Virus record (IMG/VR): IMGVR_UViG_3300035670_001264
Coordinates: 1-23,478 of that record
DNA from: a virus
Length of the DNA: 23,478 bases
Direction: 5' to 3' (one strand)
Of the stretch, positions 6,073 through 15,000 are shown piece by piece; the first letter of the stretch is position 1, and each line of letters starts with the position of its first letter. The position numbers and the translations under genes were made by a program. The notes below the pieces were generated by a model. That model saw nothing but the letters and a program-made list of their open reading frames with translations. It ran no database searches and had not been told where the DNA came from.

Positions 6073-6084
6073 TCGGAGAACGTG

Positions 6085-6351
6085 ATGATGAGTTCCAGAG
6101 GCATGGGCATTATTAACCCAGACAAAATTCCTGTTACCAAACGCCGTAAAGATGGGGATGAGTTTAGTGTCTATGCCGAAGGGGGTCGTGTAAACGAAGC
6201 AGGAAACTACACCAAACCTGAAATGAGAAAGCGTCTGTTCAATCAGATTAAATCTCAGGCAGTTCAAGGAACAGGTGCAGGCCAATGGTCAGCTAGAAAA
6301 GCACAACTGCTTGCAAAGAAATACAAAGAAGCAGGTGGTGGTTACAAATGA
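6085..6351 (+). CDS. DUF5872-like protein, QWSARKAQLL module, 88 aa
   Basis: GGAGA at 6075-6079 is 5 bases before ATG 6085, preferred over GTG 6082; ATG 6088 is also possible. The N-terminus (SSRGMGIINPDKIPVTKRRK) leads through YAEGGRVNEAGNYTKPEMRK to the signature GAGQWSARKAQLLAKKYKEA and GGGYK at the very end. The YTxPxMRKRLF...GQWSARKAQLLxxxYKxxGGGYK pattern is, from memory, the DUF5872-type domain found in phages and large viruses, of unknown function. Its stop overlaps the next ATG, and the next gene looks like the second half of the same domain architecture. The AEGGRV piece resembles the GG-x-V element of neighbouring proteins. Confidence 0.85.
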   Translation: MMSSRGMGIINPDKIPVTKRRKDGDEFSVYAEGGRVNEAGNYTKPEMRKRLFNQIKSQAVQGTGAGQWSARKAQLLAKKYKEAGGGYK

Positions 6352-6584
6352 AAGCCCCTCAAAAATCTCTTAAAGATTGGGGGGATCAAAAATGGAGAAC
6401 TCGCAGTGGTAAAAAATCTTCTGACACGGGTGAAAGATATCTTCCAGAAGCTGCGATCAAAGCTCTTTCCCCCAAAGAATACGCAGCAACAACCCGAGCA
6501 AAGCGAATCGGCAAAGCCGCCGGGAAGCAGTTTGTAAAGCAGCCTCCTTCGATTGCCAAGAAAACCGCAAGGTATAGAACATGA
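6348..6584 (+). CDS. DUF5872-associated second module, 78 aa
   Basis: ATG 6348 overlaps the previous TGA. The sequence runs KAPQKSLKDWGDQKWRTRSG, then KKSSDTGERYLPEAAIKALS, then PKEYAATTRAKRIGKAAGKQ and ends KTARYRT. The SLxxWxxQKWRT and GERYLPEAAIxxLSxxEYAATTRAKRxGKxxGKQFVKQP blocks form a compact, strongly basic module that, as I recall, occurs fused after a QWSARK module in some cellular and viral proteins. It contains no obvious catalytic residues. Strong positive charge suggests nucleic-acid or capsid contact. The tight overlap implies the two proteins are made together and may form one complex. Confidence 0.8.
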   Translation: MKAPQKSLKDWGDQKWRTRSGKKSSDTGERYLPEAAIKALSPKEYAATTRAKRIGKAAGKQFVKQPPSIAKKTARYRT

Positions 6585-7276
6585 CTACCTCTGGAACCGC
6601 ATTATTCAACCTTGATTTTGCCGAATTGGCTGAAGAATCATGGGAGAGAGCTGGTCGTGAAATGCGGTCAGGTTATGACCTTCGTACAGCAAGAAGGTCT
6701 ATGAACCTTTTGAGCATTGAGTTTGCTAATCGAGGGATTAACCTTTGGACGATTGAATCAGGATCCCAAGTTCTTACCCCGGGAACTGCAACGTATAACC
6801 TGCCTGCTGACACGATTGACATCATTGAGCACGTTATTCGTACCAATGCAGGAAATGCAACGCTTCAGTCTGATTTAACTATTTCCCGGATTAGTGTTTC
6901 AACTTATGCGTCTATCCCTACCAAGCTTACGCAAGGCAGACCAATCCAGATTTTTGTTGAACGGCTCAGAGACCAACCCCAGTTTACTCTTTGGCCGGTA
7001 CCTGACTCCTCAATCCAGTACACACTGTTCTACTACAGACTTCGGAGGATTGAAGATGCGGGAGATGGTTCAAACACACCAGATGCTCCTTTCAGGTTTC
7101 TTCCGGCTATTGCTTCTGGTCTTGCTTATTACATTGCCTTAAAAACCCCTGAGCTTTCTAGCCGGGTTCCAATGCTTAAACAAGACTACGATGAACAATT
7201 TAATCTGGCAGCAGGCGAGGATCGTGAAAAGGCTGCTGTCAGGTTTGTGCCTAGAATGTTTGGGGTACGGACGTGA
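6581..7276 (+). CDS. Head-tail adaptor / tail tubular protein A-like protein, 231 aa
   Basis: ATG 6581 overlaps the previous stop. The start (ALFNLDFAELAEESWERAGR, then EMRSGYDLRTARRSMNLLSI) followed by EFANRGINLWTIESGSQVLT is a well-known environmental-phage adaptor family: an N-terminal helical bundle, a beta core (TPGTATYNLPADTIDIIEHV) and a C-terminal helical part with FRFLPAIASGLAYYIALKTP and an LKQDYDEQFNLAAGEDRE helix. This matches the tail tubular protein A / P22 gp4-like connectors that join the portal ring to the tail. The length is normal. A second, distantly similar adaptor is encoded at 7765. Assignment is by pattern memory. Confidence 0.8.
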   Translation: MTTSGTALFNLDFAELAEESWERAGREMRSGYDLRTARRSMNLLSIEFANRGINLWTIESGSQVLTPGTATYNLPADTIDIIEHVIRTNAGNATLQSDLTISRISVSTYASIPTKLTQGRPIQIFVERLRDQPQFTLWPVPDSSIQYTLFYYRLRRIEDAGDGSNTPDAPFRFLPAIASGLAYYIALKTPELSSRVPMLKQDYDEQFNLAAGEDREKAAVRFVPRMFGVRT

Positions 7277-7584
7277 GCAACAAATATGCTCGTAGGAGCA
7301 ATGCTCTTTCTGAATGTGATCGATGTGGGTTTCGATATAAACTGGGTCAGTTAAAAGAAATTATCATCAAGAACACTCCAGTTAATCTTTTGGTCTGCCC
7401 AACCTGTTGGGAGCCAAGTCAGCCTCAATTACAGTTGGGTAGTTTCCCGGTAGAAGATCCTCAAGCTATCAGGAATCCAAGACCAGATTTCACAGGTTAT
7501 CCACAAAGCAGGGCACAAATTATTCCTTTGTTTGGTCAACAACTCTCTTCAACAGCCGGTGTTTTAACTGTAGTTATTTCGTGA
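7273..7584 (+). CDS. Zinc-ribbon phage protein, 103 aa
   Basis: The only start that fits is GTG 7273, overlapping the previous TGA (GTGA), with GGGG about 9 bases upstream. After MSNKYARRSNALSECDRCGF come two knuckles C15-x2-C18 and C42-x2-C45 (ECDRCGFRY, VCPTCW), a rubredoxin-like or zinc-ribbon arrangement. Then PRPDFTGYPQSRAQII and a hydrophobic strand-rich tail ending in GVLTVVIS. It sits between two tail-adaptor genes, and zinc-ribbon proteins of this size occur at the same place in related phages, from memory; a structural or assembly role is likely but unproven. Confidence 0.8.
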   Translation: MSNKYARRSNALSECDRCGFRYKLGQLKEIIIKNTPVNLLVCPTCWEPSQPQLQLGSFPVEDPQAIRNPRPDFTGYPQSRAQIIPLFGQQLSSTAGVLTVVIS

Positions 7585-7591
7585 GGATGTT

Positions 7592-7768
7592 ATGAAACAT
7601 TCAGATGTAAAGATGGACAAGAAGGTTGTTAAATCAGCCGTTCACAAGCATGAAAAGGCGATGCACCCCGGAAAGCCTCTTACCAAATTGAACAAAGGTG
7701 GTGGGGTTAAAATCCGTGGTACTGGCGCAGCAACCAAAGGCATTATGGCTCGTGGTCCGATGGCATGA
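7592..7768 (+). CDS. Small basic protein with GAATKG...RGPMA tail, 58 aa
   Basis: ATG 7592 has GAGGAT upstream at suitable spacing, and the TGA at 7766-7768 overlaps the next ATG. The product is MKHSDVKMDKKVVKSAVHKH followed by EKAMHPGKPLTKLNKGGGVK and IRGTGAATKGIMARGPMA. It is rich in Lys, His and Gly. The tail (GGGVKIRGTGAATKG) is a variant of the tail shared by the 4334, 4777 and 5701 genes. It missed length-filtered calling. The VHKHEKAMHPGKPLTKL block and the RGPMA end are familiar from small proteins beside tail-adaptor genes of other phages; their function is unknown to me. Confidence 0.8.
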   Translation: MKHSDVKMDKKVVKSAVHKHEKAMHPGKPLTKLNKGGGVKIRGTGAATKGIMARGPMA

Positions 7769-8391
7769 ACTACACTGAACTCAAAGATGCGGTAAAGGAT
7801 GTCGTTGAAATTGACATCCCTGATTCTGTAATGAATATGCTGATTAAACAGGCAGAACAGCTCCTGTTTAATGAAGCACAGCCTCCGGCACTCAGAAAGA
7901 ATCAGACAGCGGCTGTTACGGCAGGAAACCCATATATTGGATTGCCTACAGATTTTCTGTTTCCGTATTCTTTGGCAGTGATTAGTGCAGGAGATCATTT
8001 TTATCTCCTGCCCAAGGATGTGAACTTTATTCGAGAGGCATATCCTGATCCATTAACTGTTGGAAGACCGCAGTTTTACGGAATCTTTGATGCCAGCAAT
8101 TTGATTCTTGCTCCAACTCCGACATCAGCTTATACGGTTGAGCTTCATTATGCGGCTTATCCAGAATCCATTGTTACAGCCACGAACACATGGCTTGGAA
8201 CAAATATGGATGTTGCTCTTTTAAATGGAACCCTGATTCAAGCAATCAGATTTACAAAGGGCGAAGAAGCAGATGTCAAGGTTTATCAAGCAATCTATAC
8301 CGAATCTGTGAAGGCCTTTAAACAATTGTCTGACGCAAAACTCAGGCAGGATGCTTATAGGTCTGGTCAGGTTAGAGACAGGGTGGTGTAA
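7765..8391 (+). CDS. Second tail adaptor-like / tail tubular protein A-type protein, 208 aa
   Basis: ATG 7765 overlaps the previous TGA. The sequence pattern is MNYTELKDAVKDVVEIDIPD, a helix IKQAEQLLFNEAQPPALRKN, then beta core TAGNPYIGLPTDFLFPYSLA, VNFIREAYPDPLTVGRPQFY and IFDASNLILAPTPTSAYTVE followed by LHYAAYPESI, and a C-terminal helical bundle. This is a very common phage family annotated as tail tube A-like, adaptor or neck protein. It should form a ring in the head-to-tail connector. Its stop is the ATG-overlap of the next gene (TAATG). Together with the 6581 product it gives two connector-type proteins in one module. Confidence 0.85.
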   Translation: MNYTELKDAVKDVVEIDIPDSVMNMLIKQAEQLLFNEAQPPALRKNQTAAVTAGNPYIGLPTDFLFPYSLAVISAGDHFYLLPKDVNFIREAYPDPLTVGRPQFYGIFDASNLILAPTPTSAYTVELHYAAYPESIVTATNTWLGTNMDVALLNGTLIQAIRFTKGEEADVKVYQAIYTESVKAFKQLSDAKLRQDAYRSGQVRDRVV

Positions 8392-8807
8392 TGATTACCG
8401 CAGGAATGTGCAACAGCTTCAAGGAAGAACTCCTGAAAGGTATTCATGATTTCACCACGGATACCTTTAAGGCTGCTCTGTACACCAACTCCGCCACTCT
8501 AGGACCGTCTACAACGGTTTATACGACCTCAAATGAAGCGTCAGGTGGTGGGTATACAGCAGGAGGCAATACGCTCACTGGAGTGTCTGTATCGCTTTCT
8601 CAGGGGGTTGCTTATGTGGACTTTAGTGATACCACTTGGACTGCCTCAAGCTTTTCAGCAAGAGCTGCTTTGATTTACAACTCAAGCAAGGCCAATCGTG
8701 CTGTTGCGGTCTATGAGTTTGGAGAGGTGAAAACAGTCTCTTCTGGAAACTTCCAGCTTCAGTTCCCTCCTGCAAGTCCAACTGAAGCAGTTGTAAGGAT
8801 TGGGTGA
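8391..8807 (+). CDS. Conserved phage virion protein, beta-rich, 138 aa
   Basis: The start MITAGMCNSFKEELLKGIHD and FTTDTFKAALYTNSATLGPS, then YTAGGNTLTGVSVSLSQGVA, DTTWTASSFSARAALIYNSS and KANRAVAVYEFGEVKTVSSG form a well-conserved protein seen in many phage tail modules, often as an unnamed structural protein. It is beta-rich with no membrane or enzymatic motif. Its A shares the previous TAA (TAATG), and its TGA is followed by the next ATG with one-base overlap. Likely a minor tail or decoration protein; the exact position in the virion is unknown. Confidence 0.8.
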   Translation: MITAGMCNSFKEELLKGIHDFTTDTFKAALYTNSATLGPSTTVYTTSNEASGGGYTAGGNTLTGVSVSLSQGVAYVDFSDTTWTASSFSARAALIYNSSKANRAVAVYEFGEVKTVSSGNFQLQFPPASPTEAVVRIG

Positions 8808-8989
8808 TGACTACATGGTCTCCAATTAGTCTTCCTCCGGCTCCAACATATACAGATGTTTTGACTGGAGCAATCCTTTTGGAGTCTGGGTTTCCTGATT
8901 ATTTGCTCCAAGAAGATGGATTCCCTCCAATTCGGATATTGTTGGAAGGATCAGATAATTCCACAATCTGGACACCTATCGTACCCTGA
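8807..8989 (+). CDS. Small W-x-PI-x-P repeat protein, 60 aa
   Basis: ATG 8807 (TGATG overlap) is preferred to GTG 8804. The 60-residue protein begins MTTWSPISLPPAPTYTDVLT and ends NSTIWTPIVP, so the W-S/T-PI element occurs at both ends, with two imperfect LLESGFPDYLL / LLQEDGFPPIRILLEG units between. Similar short W-T-PI-x-P repeat proteins lie next to tail genes in other aquatic phages, from memory. Probably a virion accessory peptide. No known function. Confidence 0.65.
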   Translation: MTTWSPISLPPAPTYTDVLTGAILLESGFPDYLLQEDGFPPIRILLEGSDNSTIWTPIVP

Positions 8990-8991
8990 TC

Positions 8992-11115
8992 ATGCCAATC
9001 ATCAAACTTAGCTTTAAACCCGGAGTTAATAAAGAAAACACTCGTTACACAACTGAGGGTGGTTGGTACACGTCCGAGAAGGTTAGGTTTCGTCAGGGAA
9101 CTCCTGAGAAGATTGGTGGTTGGGTAAGGATTTCTGCCAATACATTTAGAGGATTGGCTCGGTCTCTATGGGCTTGGGCTACTAATGCTGCATTTAAAGT
9201 TACTGGGGTTGCCACAGATTATGGTCAATACGCTGAGTACAACGGTGGTTATGGACAAATCAATGCTGTAACTTCTTCTTTCCCCGGAGCAACATTTTCT
9301 TTTACTGCCGGTTCTTCGGTTGTTGTTGTCAATCTTGGTCTATCTATTACACCTACCAATCAGAATTGGATTGGAGCAGGTGCTCAAGTTATTAAATGGA
9401 CGACCACATCAGGGAATATCACCCCTACCCTGATGAATAATTATCATAAAATCGTTGCAGTTGGATCTCCAAGTTACTCTTATCTTTCTATTGATATTGG
9501 TGTGAATTCTACAGTCACCACCAACATTAACGGAGACATTCGAGTACTAGAAGCCCAATCAAGTGTTTTGCATAGTCAAGCAAATTTTGGTCAAGACTTA
9601 GTGTTTAATCGCAGAGGTGGAAATATGTGCCTCTGGAATGGCAGTTATGCTTTATTTCTGCCTGATAATACATTTACAACTAATTTTGCAGTCAATCCTA
9701 ACTCTTTGGTTTTGGCTGTTATTGCCCCTCCAAACATTAACTCTTATACAAACGGCAGAATCCCTGTAACCTTTTACAGCACATCAAGTTTGCCATCTCC
9801 GTTGGTAGCAGGCACGACGTATTATCTGTCTTCTCCTAGCGGAAGCAGTCCTTCTACTTTGTTTGATATTTACACCGCATTAACCGGGGGTTCTTTAGTA
9901 ACTTTGACTAACAACGGGACAGGCACTCATTACATTGACATCGTTGCCGCAAAAGTTATTGATGTTGTTAGTGCTGCTGGAAATACCACGGCTGATGCTC
10001 CAACTGCTGTTAATGTTTCATTTGTTTCTGACATTTACAGGTTTGCGTTTGCATTCGGTGTAAATGATTATGGTGATGGCGATACATTTAATTTAACCGC
10101 TATCAATAAAATGCTGATCCGTTGGTGTGATCAAGAGGATATATCGCAGTGGACTCCTCTTGCTACCAATCAAGCAGGCAGTCTGCCTCTTTCACGAGGA
10201 TCAGAAATCATTCAAGTGATTCAAGCTCGACAAGAGATTCTGGTCTGGACTGACATTGCTCTTTATTCTCTTCAATACCAAGGACCACCCACTGTATGGG
10301 GTGCTCAGTTGCTTGGTGACAATATCTCTATCATCAATCAAAATGCTGTGGCTTATGCCGCTGGATCAGCGTATTGGATGGGTGTAGATAAGTTCTACAT
10401 CTATAACGGAAATATCGACACTCTAAAGTGCGATCTTAGGCAGTACGTTTTCAGTGACATTAACCGCAACCAAACAGATCAAATCTTTGCTGGAACCAAC
10501 GAAGGTTTCAATGAGGTTTGGTGGTTCTATTGTTCTGCTGATTCGTCAGTTGTAAATCGTTATGTCATTTACAACTATTCTGAAAAGATTTGGTATCACG
10601 GATCTTTAGGCAGAACTGCTTGGTTGGATTCTGGAATTCGAGACTATCCTCTTGGAGCAACCTATAGCTATAACTTGGTTGATCATGAAAACGGGATAGA
10701 CGACAACGAAACCGGAACTCCTGCTGCGATCAATGCTTATATTGAATCAGCAGAGACTGATGTTGGTGATGGTGATCGACTCATGTTTGTTAAACGAGTG
10801 ATCCCTGATCTAACCTTTAGAGACTCTACTGCTATGTCTCCTGCGGGGACAATCACGCTACGTCCTCTTCTGAACTCTGGGTCAGGGTATTTAAGTCCTG
10901 CTTCAATGGGCGGAACATCGTCTAATGCTGATGCTACAGTCACAAGGACTGCTACGGTTCCAATTGAGCAGTACACACAACAGGTGTACATCCGTCTGAG
11001 ATGTCGTCAGCTCACCATGAAGTTTGAATCTAATTCATTGGGTGTTCAGTGGCAGTTAGGTTCTATGAGGCTTGACGTAAAGCTCGATGGCAAAAACACA
11101 GGCTATGGTGTTTAA
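8992..11115 (+). CDS. Tail nozzle / tail tubular protein B-like protein, 707 aa
   Basis: The N-terminus KLSFKPGVNKENTRYTTEGG, then WYTSEKVRFRQGTPEKIGGW, and the C-terminus with YIRLRCRQLTMKFESNSLGV followed by QWQLGSMRLDVKLDGK match a large beta-propeller-like phage tail family at the position of T7 gp12 or P22 gp10 hub proteins, directly after the adaptors. Inside there are recognisable blocks: WCDQEDISQWTPLATNQAGS, then QARQEILVWTDIALYSLQY and YAAGSAYWMGVDKFYIYNGN. A beta module at about residues 250-320 (PVTFYSTSSLPSPLVAGTTY) looks like an added domain common in phage tail proteins. The next gene starts on the following base. Confidence 0.8.
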   Translation: MPIIKLSFKPGVNKENTRYTTEGGWYTSEKVRFRQGTPEKIGGWVRISANTFRGLARSLWAWATNAAFKVTGVATDYGQYAEYNGGYGQINAVTSSFPGATFSFTAGSSVVVVNLGLSITPTNQNWIGAGAQVIKWTTTSGNITPTLMNNYHKIVAVGSPSYSYLSIDIGVNSTVTTNINGDIRVLEAQSSVLHSQANFGQDLVFNRRGGNMCLWNGSYALFLPDNTFTTNFAVNPNSLVLAVIAPPNINSYTNGRIPVTFYSTSSLPSPLVAGTTYYLSSPSGSSPSTLFDIYTALTGGSLVTLTNNGTGTHYIDIVAAKVIDVVSAAGNTTADAPTAVNVSFVSDIYRFAFAFGVNDYGDGDTFNLTAINKMLIRWCDQEDISQWTPLATNQAGSLPLSRGSEIIQVIQARQEILVWTDIALYSLQYQGPPTVWGAQLLGDNISIINQNAVAYAAGSAYWMGVDKFYIYNGNIDTLKCDLRQYVFSDINRNQTDQIFAGTNEGFNEVWWFYCSADSSVVNRYVIYNYSEKIWYHGSLGRTAWLDSGIRDYPLGATYSYNLVDHENGIDDNETGTPAAINAYIESAETDVGDGDRLMFVKRVIPDLTFRDSTAMSPAGTITLRPLLNSGSGYLSPASMGGTSSNADATVTRTATVPIEQYTQQVYIRLRCRQLTMKFESNSLGVQWQLGSMRLDVKLDGKNTGYGV

Positions 11116-12021
11116 ATGCCAAGATACGACCTAGACACTGTTGAACCTCCTGCGCTACCTCTTGCTCCGGGTGAATACAACCAAGGTGAGCGAGATAAGT
11201 TTAGCAATGTCTTGCGTCTATATTTCAATCGAATTGCTTCATTTGTCAGAAATTTAATTGGTACCGCTGGTGGAAGATTTTTAGATTTCCCAAATGGTTC
11301 GTTTTCTGACAATCGTGATTACGAACTTGGTTCGTCTTCTGTAGCAGCGCCTATTCGATTTGACACAACCTATTACTCAAATGGGTTGTCTTTAATTTCT
11401 GAAAATATTTCCAAAAATGATTTTGGAAGTAATTTATTTGCTACCGTTGACGATGGTGCTGGTGGTTCTGGAAATGTTTTAACTATTACTGTAGCAATTA
11501 TTTCTGTAGATATTTATGTTGGCATGGAAGTGACGATGGCAGGACTTCCTGCTGGAACTTACATAATTCAAAAAAACGCCGTTAATCAGTTTTTAATTAG
11601 TACGTCTGCTTTAATATCTTCTACGGCAGTGTCGTTCACCGGCAATTCAAAAGTTCAAGTTGCTTATCCGGGCAGATACAACTTTCAATTTAGTATTCAA
11701 CTCGTGAACTTTACTAATAATCCTCATACAGTAAGTATTTGGTGGAGAAAAAACGGTACAGACATTGCTGATTCAAACAGTGAGTTCGGTCTGCCGGTTA
11801 GAAAAGGATCAGGCGATCCGTCTCACGTTATTGCATCTATGAATTTCTTTATAGACTTAGAAAGAGACGACTATATTCAGATAATTTGGAGAACGCAGGA
11901 TGTTGATGTCTATATAGAACATTTCCCTGCGGTCCCTGCTGGAGCAGGAACTCCTGCTATTCCTGCCACTCCGTCAGTGATCTTAACTGGCAGCTTTGTT
12001 AGTCGGCTAGTGAATTCGTAA
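11116..12021 (+). CDS. Tail appendage protein with C1q/jelly-roll-like C-terminal domain, 301 aa
   Basis: ATG 11116 immediately follows the previous stop. The N-terminus (MPRYDLDTVEPPALPLAPGE, then YNQGERDKFSNVLRLYFNRI) is a likely virion-anchoring helix seen in related proteins. The C-terminal half (PGRYNFQFSIQLVNFTNNPH, TVSIWWRKNGTDIADSNSEF, VIASMNFFIDLERDDYIQII) is a jelly-roll of the type used in phage receptor-binding or tail-tip proteins. An extra beta-rich segment of roughly 75 residues (97-175) separates the two strands that are usually adjacent. A proline/alanine linker VPAGAGTPAIPATPS precedes the last strand. Role inferred as host-surface contact. Confidence 0.75.
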   Translation: MPRYDLDTVEPPALPLAPGEYNQGERDKFSNVLRLYFNRIASFVRNLIGTAGGRFLDFPNGSFSDNRDYELGSSSVAAPIRFDTTYYSNGLSLISENISKNDFGSNLFATVDDGAGGSGNVLTITVAIISVDIYVGMEVTMAGLPAGTYIIQKNAVNQFLISTSALISSTAVSFTGNSKVQVAYPGRYNFQFSIQLVNFTNNPHTVSIWWRKNGTDIADSNSEFGLPVRKGSGDPSHVIASMNFFIDLERDDYIQIIWRTQDVDVYIEHFPAVPAGAGTPAIPATPSVILTGSFVSRLVNS

Positions 12022-12029
12022 GGTGATGT

Positions 12030-15000
12030 ATGCTGCGTAAAAAGAAATCCACCTCTCAGAAGACAGAGCCGGTTAAGGAAAGCAAGTCACTGCTTGAGTC
12101 TTTAACTGAGCGGCTTAATGCTATTCCTCCAACGATCACTGAAACTCGTAGGATCGGTACTGGATTTGGTGTACGCAAACGAACTGTCGAAGTTCCTAAT
12201 CCGGAATATGTTGCGCTTCAGAACCAAATAAACGAACTACAGACAGCGCCTCCAGAGCCACCCAAAGCTACGCCTGAGCCTGCTCAAACGACCCCTGAGC
12301 CTTCTTTTATGGGGCCAGTTGCTCCAGCCAACCTTCCGACTGATATAGCTCCACTGAGTCTTTCTGGCATTCAGGGTTTGCTGATGCCGAAGGTTGAAGC
12401 TCCTGTTGAGCCTCCTGTTGAACAGCCAAAAATCGCTGTTGCTCCCAAGCTCACTCAGAAAACTGTTACTCCACAAAAAGCTACTCCTGCGCCGCCGAAA
12501 ATATATGTGGACCCAGTTCGGGAAACAACTCGTCCAACTGAAGAGTTTGCTCCTCCCACTTTGGCTTCTTTGTCTTCTCAAGCAGAGGCACCAAGCGTTA
12601 CTGAATTTGTAGGACCACCGGGTCCAGCAAACATTCCCACAGATACTGCTCCGCTAACTCTGTCAGGAATTGAAGGGTTGTTGAAGCCAACCACTTCTCC
12701 TGTAAATGTTGAGGAACTAAAGCAGGCTCTTGCTGGTGTTGGTGATCTAAGTGGTGGTGTTTCTTTTGCGCCGGATATTAAAACTGATGTTCCTCTTGAT
12801 GTCGGAACAGTAGAGTCTGATAAATATATAGAAGACAATTCTCGGTTTTCTCGTGCCAAGCTTGATCCAACTGGGCAGAAGATTTATGACCAGTTGAAAC
12901 AACAGCGGGAGTCAATGGAAAAAGCTATTGGCGCAGAAAAGGCGTCAGAGCTTTACACCAGCATTGGCGATCTGACTCAAGAAGAAACTCTTGCCATGAT
13001 GGCATCAGAGCTTCGAGATACTGGCATCACCGATATTTACAAAGTTAAACAGCAAGACGGGATTGTTCAGGCTCCAATTCAATATGGTGAGATTGAAGCT
13101 GCTGGAGAAGGTGCTGCACGGGAAGGGTATTACTACCGTGATCCAAGAACCAATGAGATTAAAGAAGTTGATCCAAGCCAAGTCAAAGATTTTCAAGCTG
13201 CCGTTCCGGGACGGTATACAGATTCCGGAGAAGGCGGTGGTGAGTATGTACCCGGTTCTGCTCCTTCTGGCTATGTAGATGTTCCGGTTAAACAGTATGT
13301 CAATACTGAAACTGGCGAGCTTCTTAAACAAGATATTTCACGCTCTGAATATCAGACAAGTGACAATATCTTAGGTGATTCAAGTGTTGCAAAAAGAACC
13401 TACACCGGAACAGGTGTTCAGTTCACTCCAGACGGCGTACCAATTTACTTTTCAACTGGATTTAAACAGCCGTCTAGTTGGGTAAGGTTTAGAGATCAAG
13501 TAAGGGCTCTTGCTCCTTTAGCTGTTGCTTTCATTCCCGGGATTGGTCAAGCCTTCACTGCTGCTGCGTCAAGCATTCTGGGAGCCGGAGCTAGTCAAGC
13601 TGCGGTCGGAGCATTGTCTAAAGGACTAGCTTCTGCTGTGGCAGGCACAATCGCCACAGGAGACCTTGAAAAAGGCATTCTGTCAGGATTGACTTCAGGG
13701 GCTCTTGGATATGGCCTAGGGGCTCTCCAAGGGCTCGCGGACGTGGCATATATCCCAGAGGTTTCTGCGTCTCAATTAGAAGCTATTGGCACTGGTCCTT
13801 TGGACTACGGTGTTGCAGCTATGGAGCCTTCTGTTGCGGCAGAAGCCTTGACTAGCTTGGCAAGTGATCCAAATATCGCAGAAGAGCTTTCCAATCTAAG
13901 TTCCACTGGAGCATTGGCTTCTATTGCCACAGAAGTCCCAGTAGAGTTTTTGCAAGACATTGCGTCAGACATTCCTACAGAATCTTTGGAGAAGTTGACG
14001 GACGCTGTGTCTGATCCAAATCTTGTTGCTATTCAAGATCCAGAAGTTCTGTCTGACTTCCTGCCTGATGTGGCAGATGTGATTGAGACTGGTGGTCCTA
14101 CAGATATTCCTTCCAGTGATCTTTTACAGGAAGCTGGATTTGATATTCCAGAAACACCTAGTCTTCCTGACACACGCCTTGAAGATATTCTTGATCAATC
14201 AGCATTAGAAGATATTGGGGTTACTGACACAGGTCTACCTTCTGGTGAGTTTGATATTACGGACATTGTTCCAAAAGACAGCTTGCCTGACATCACGCCA
14301 CCTGATTTAGGTATTACTAACGTACTGCCAGACAGTCAGTTTGATATTACTGATGTCGTTCCTGAAGGTGTAACTACTGACATTTCAGACGTTCCTCCTC
14401 TGGGAGATACTTTTGATATCACTGATATTGTGCCCGGAGAAGAGTTATCCGACATCACTGATGTCGTACCTCCGGCAACAGAGGAAATATTTGATATTAC
14501 TGATGTAGTCCCGGGAGATGTTGCAGCTACCGATATTCAGGATCTTGCTGAAGCAACAGACATCACAGACACGATTCCTTCAGGCGAAGCATTGGATGTT
14601 TCCGATGTTTTGACTGAAGACATTCCAGATATCACTGACGTTGCTCCATCAGAAGACACAACCGATTTTCTTGCTGAGGGCGTTACTCAGGCAGAAGATG
14701 TCCTCCCTGAGATTTCAGAAGCCATTCCCTCTGAAGAAGCATTTGACATCACTGATGTTCTTTCAGAAGAACCCATCACTGACGTAACCGATGCTGTTCC
14801 TGCGGATACTGCGCTTCAAGATGTAGTAGAGCCAACTGTTTTTGAAGCGGCTCCTGATGAAACATTTGACATTACAGATGTTATCCCGGGAGATGATGCT
14901 CAGGACATCACAGATGTTTTATCTGACGAGTTAAACGCCCCTGAATCAGCAATTGGCACTGAAATTTCTGAAGAGCCATTTGACATAACAGACGTGGCTC

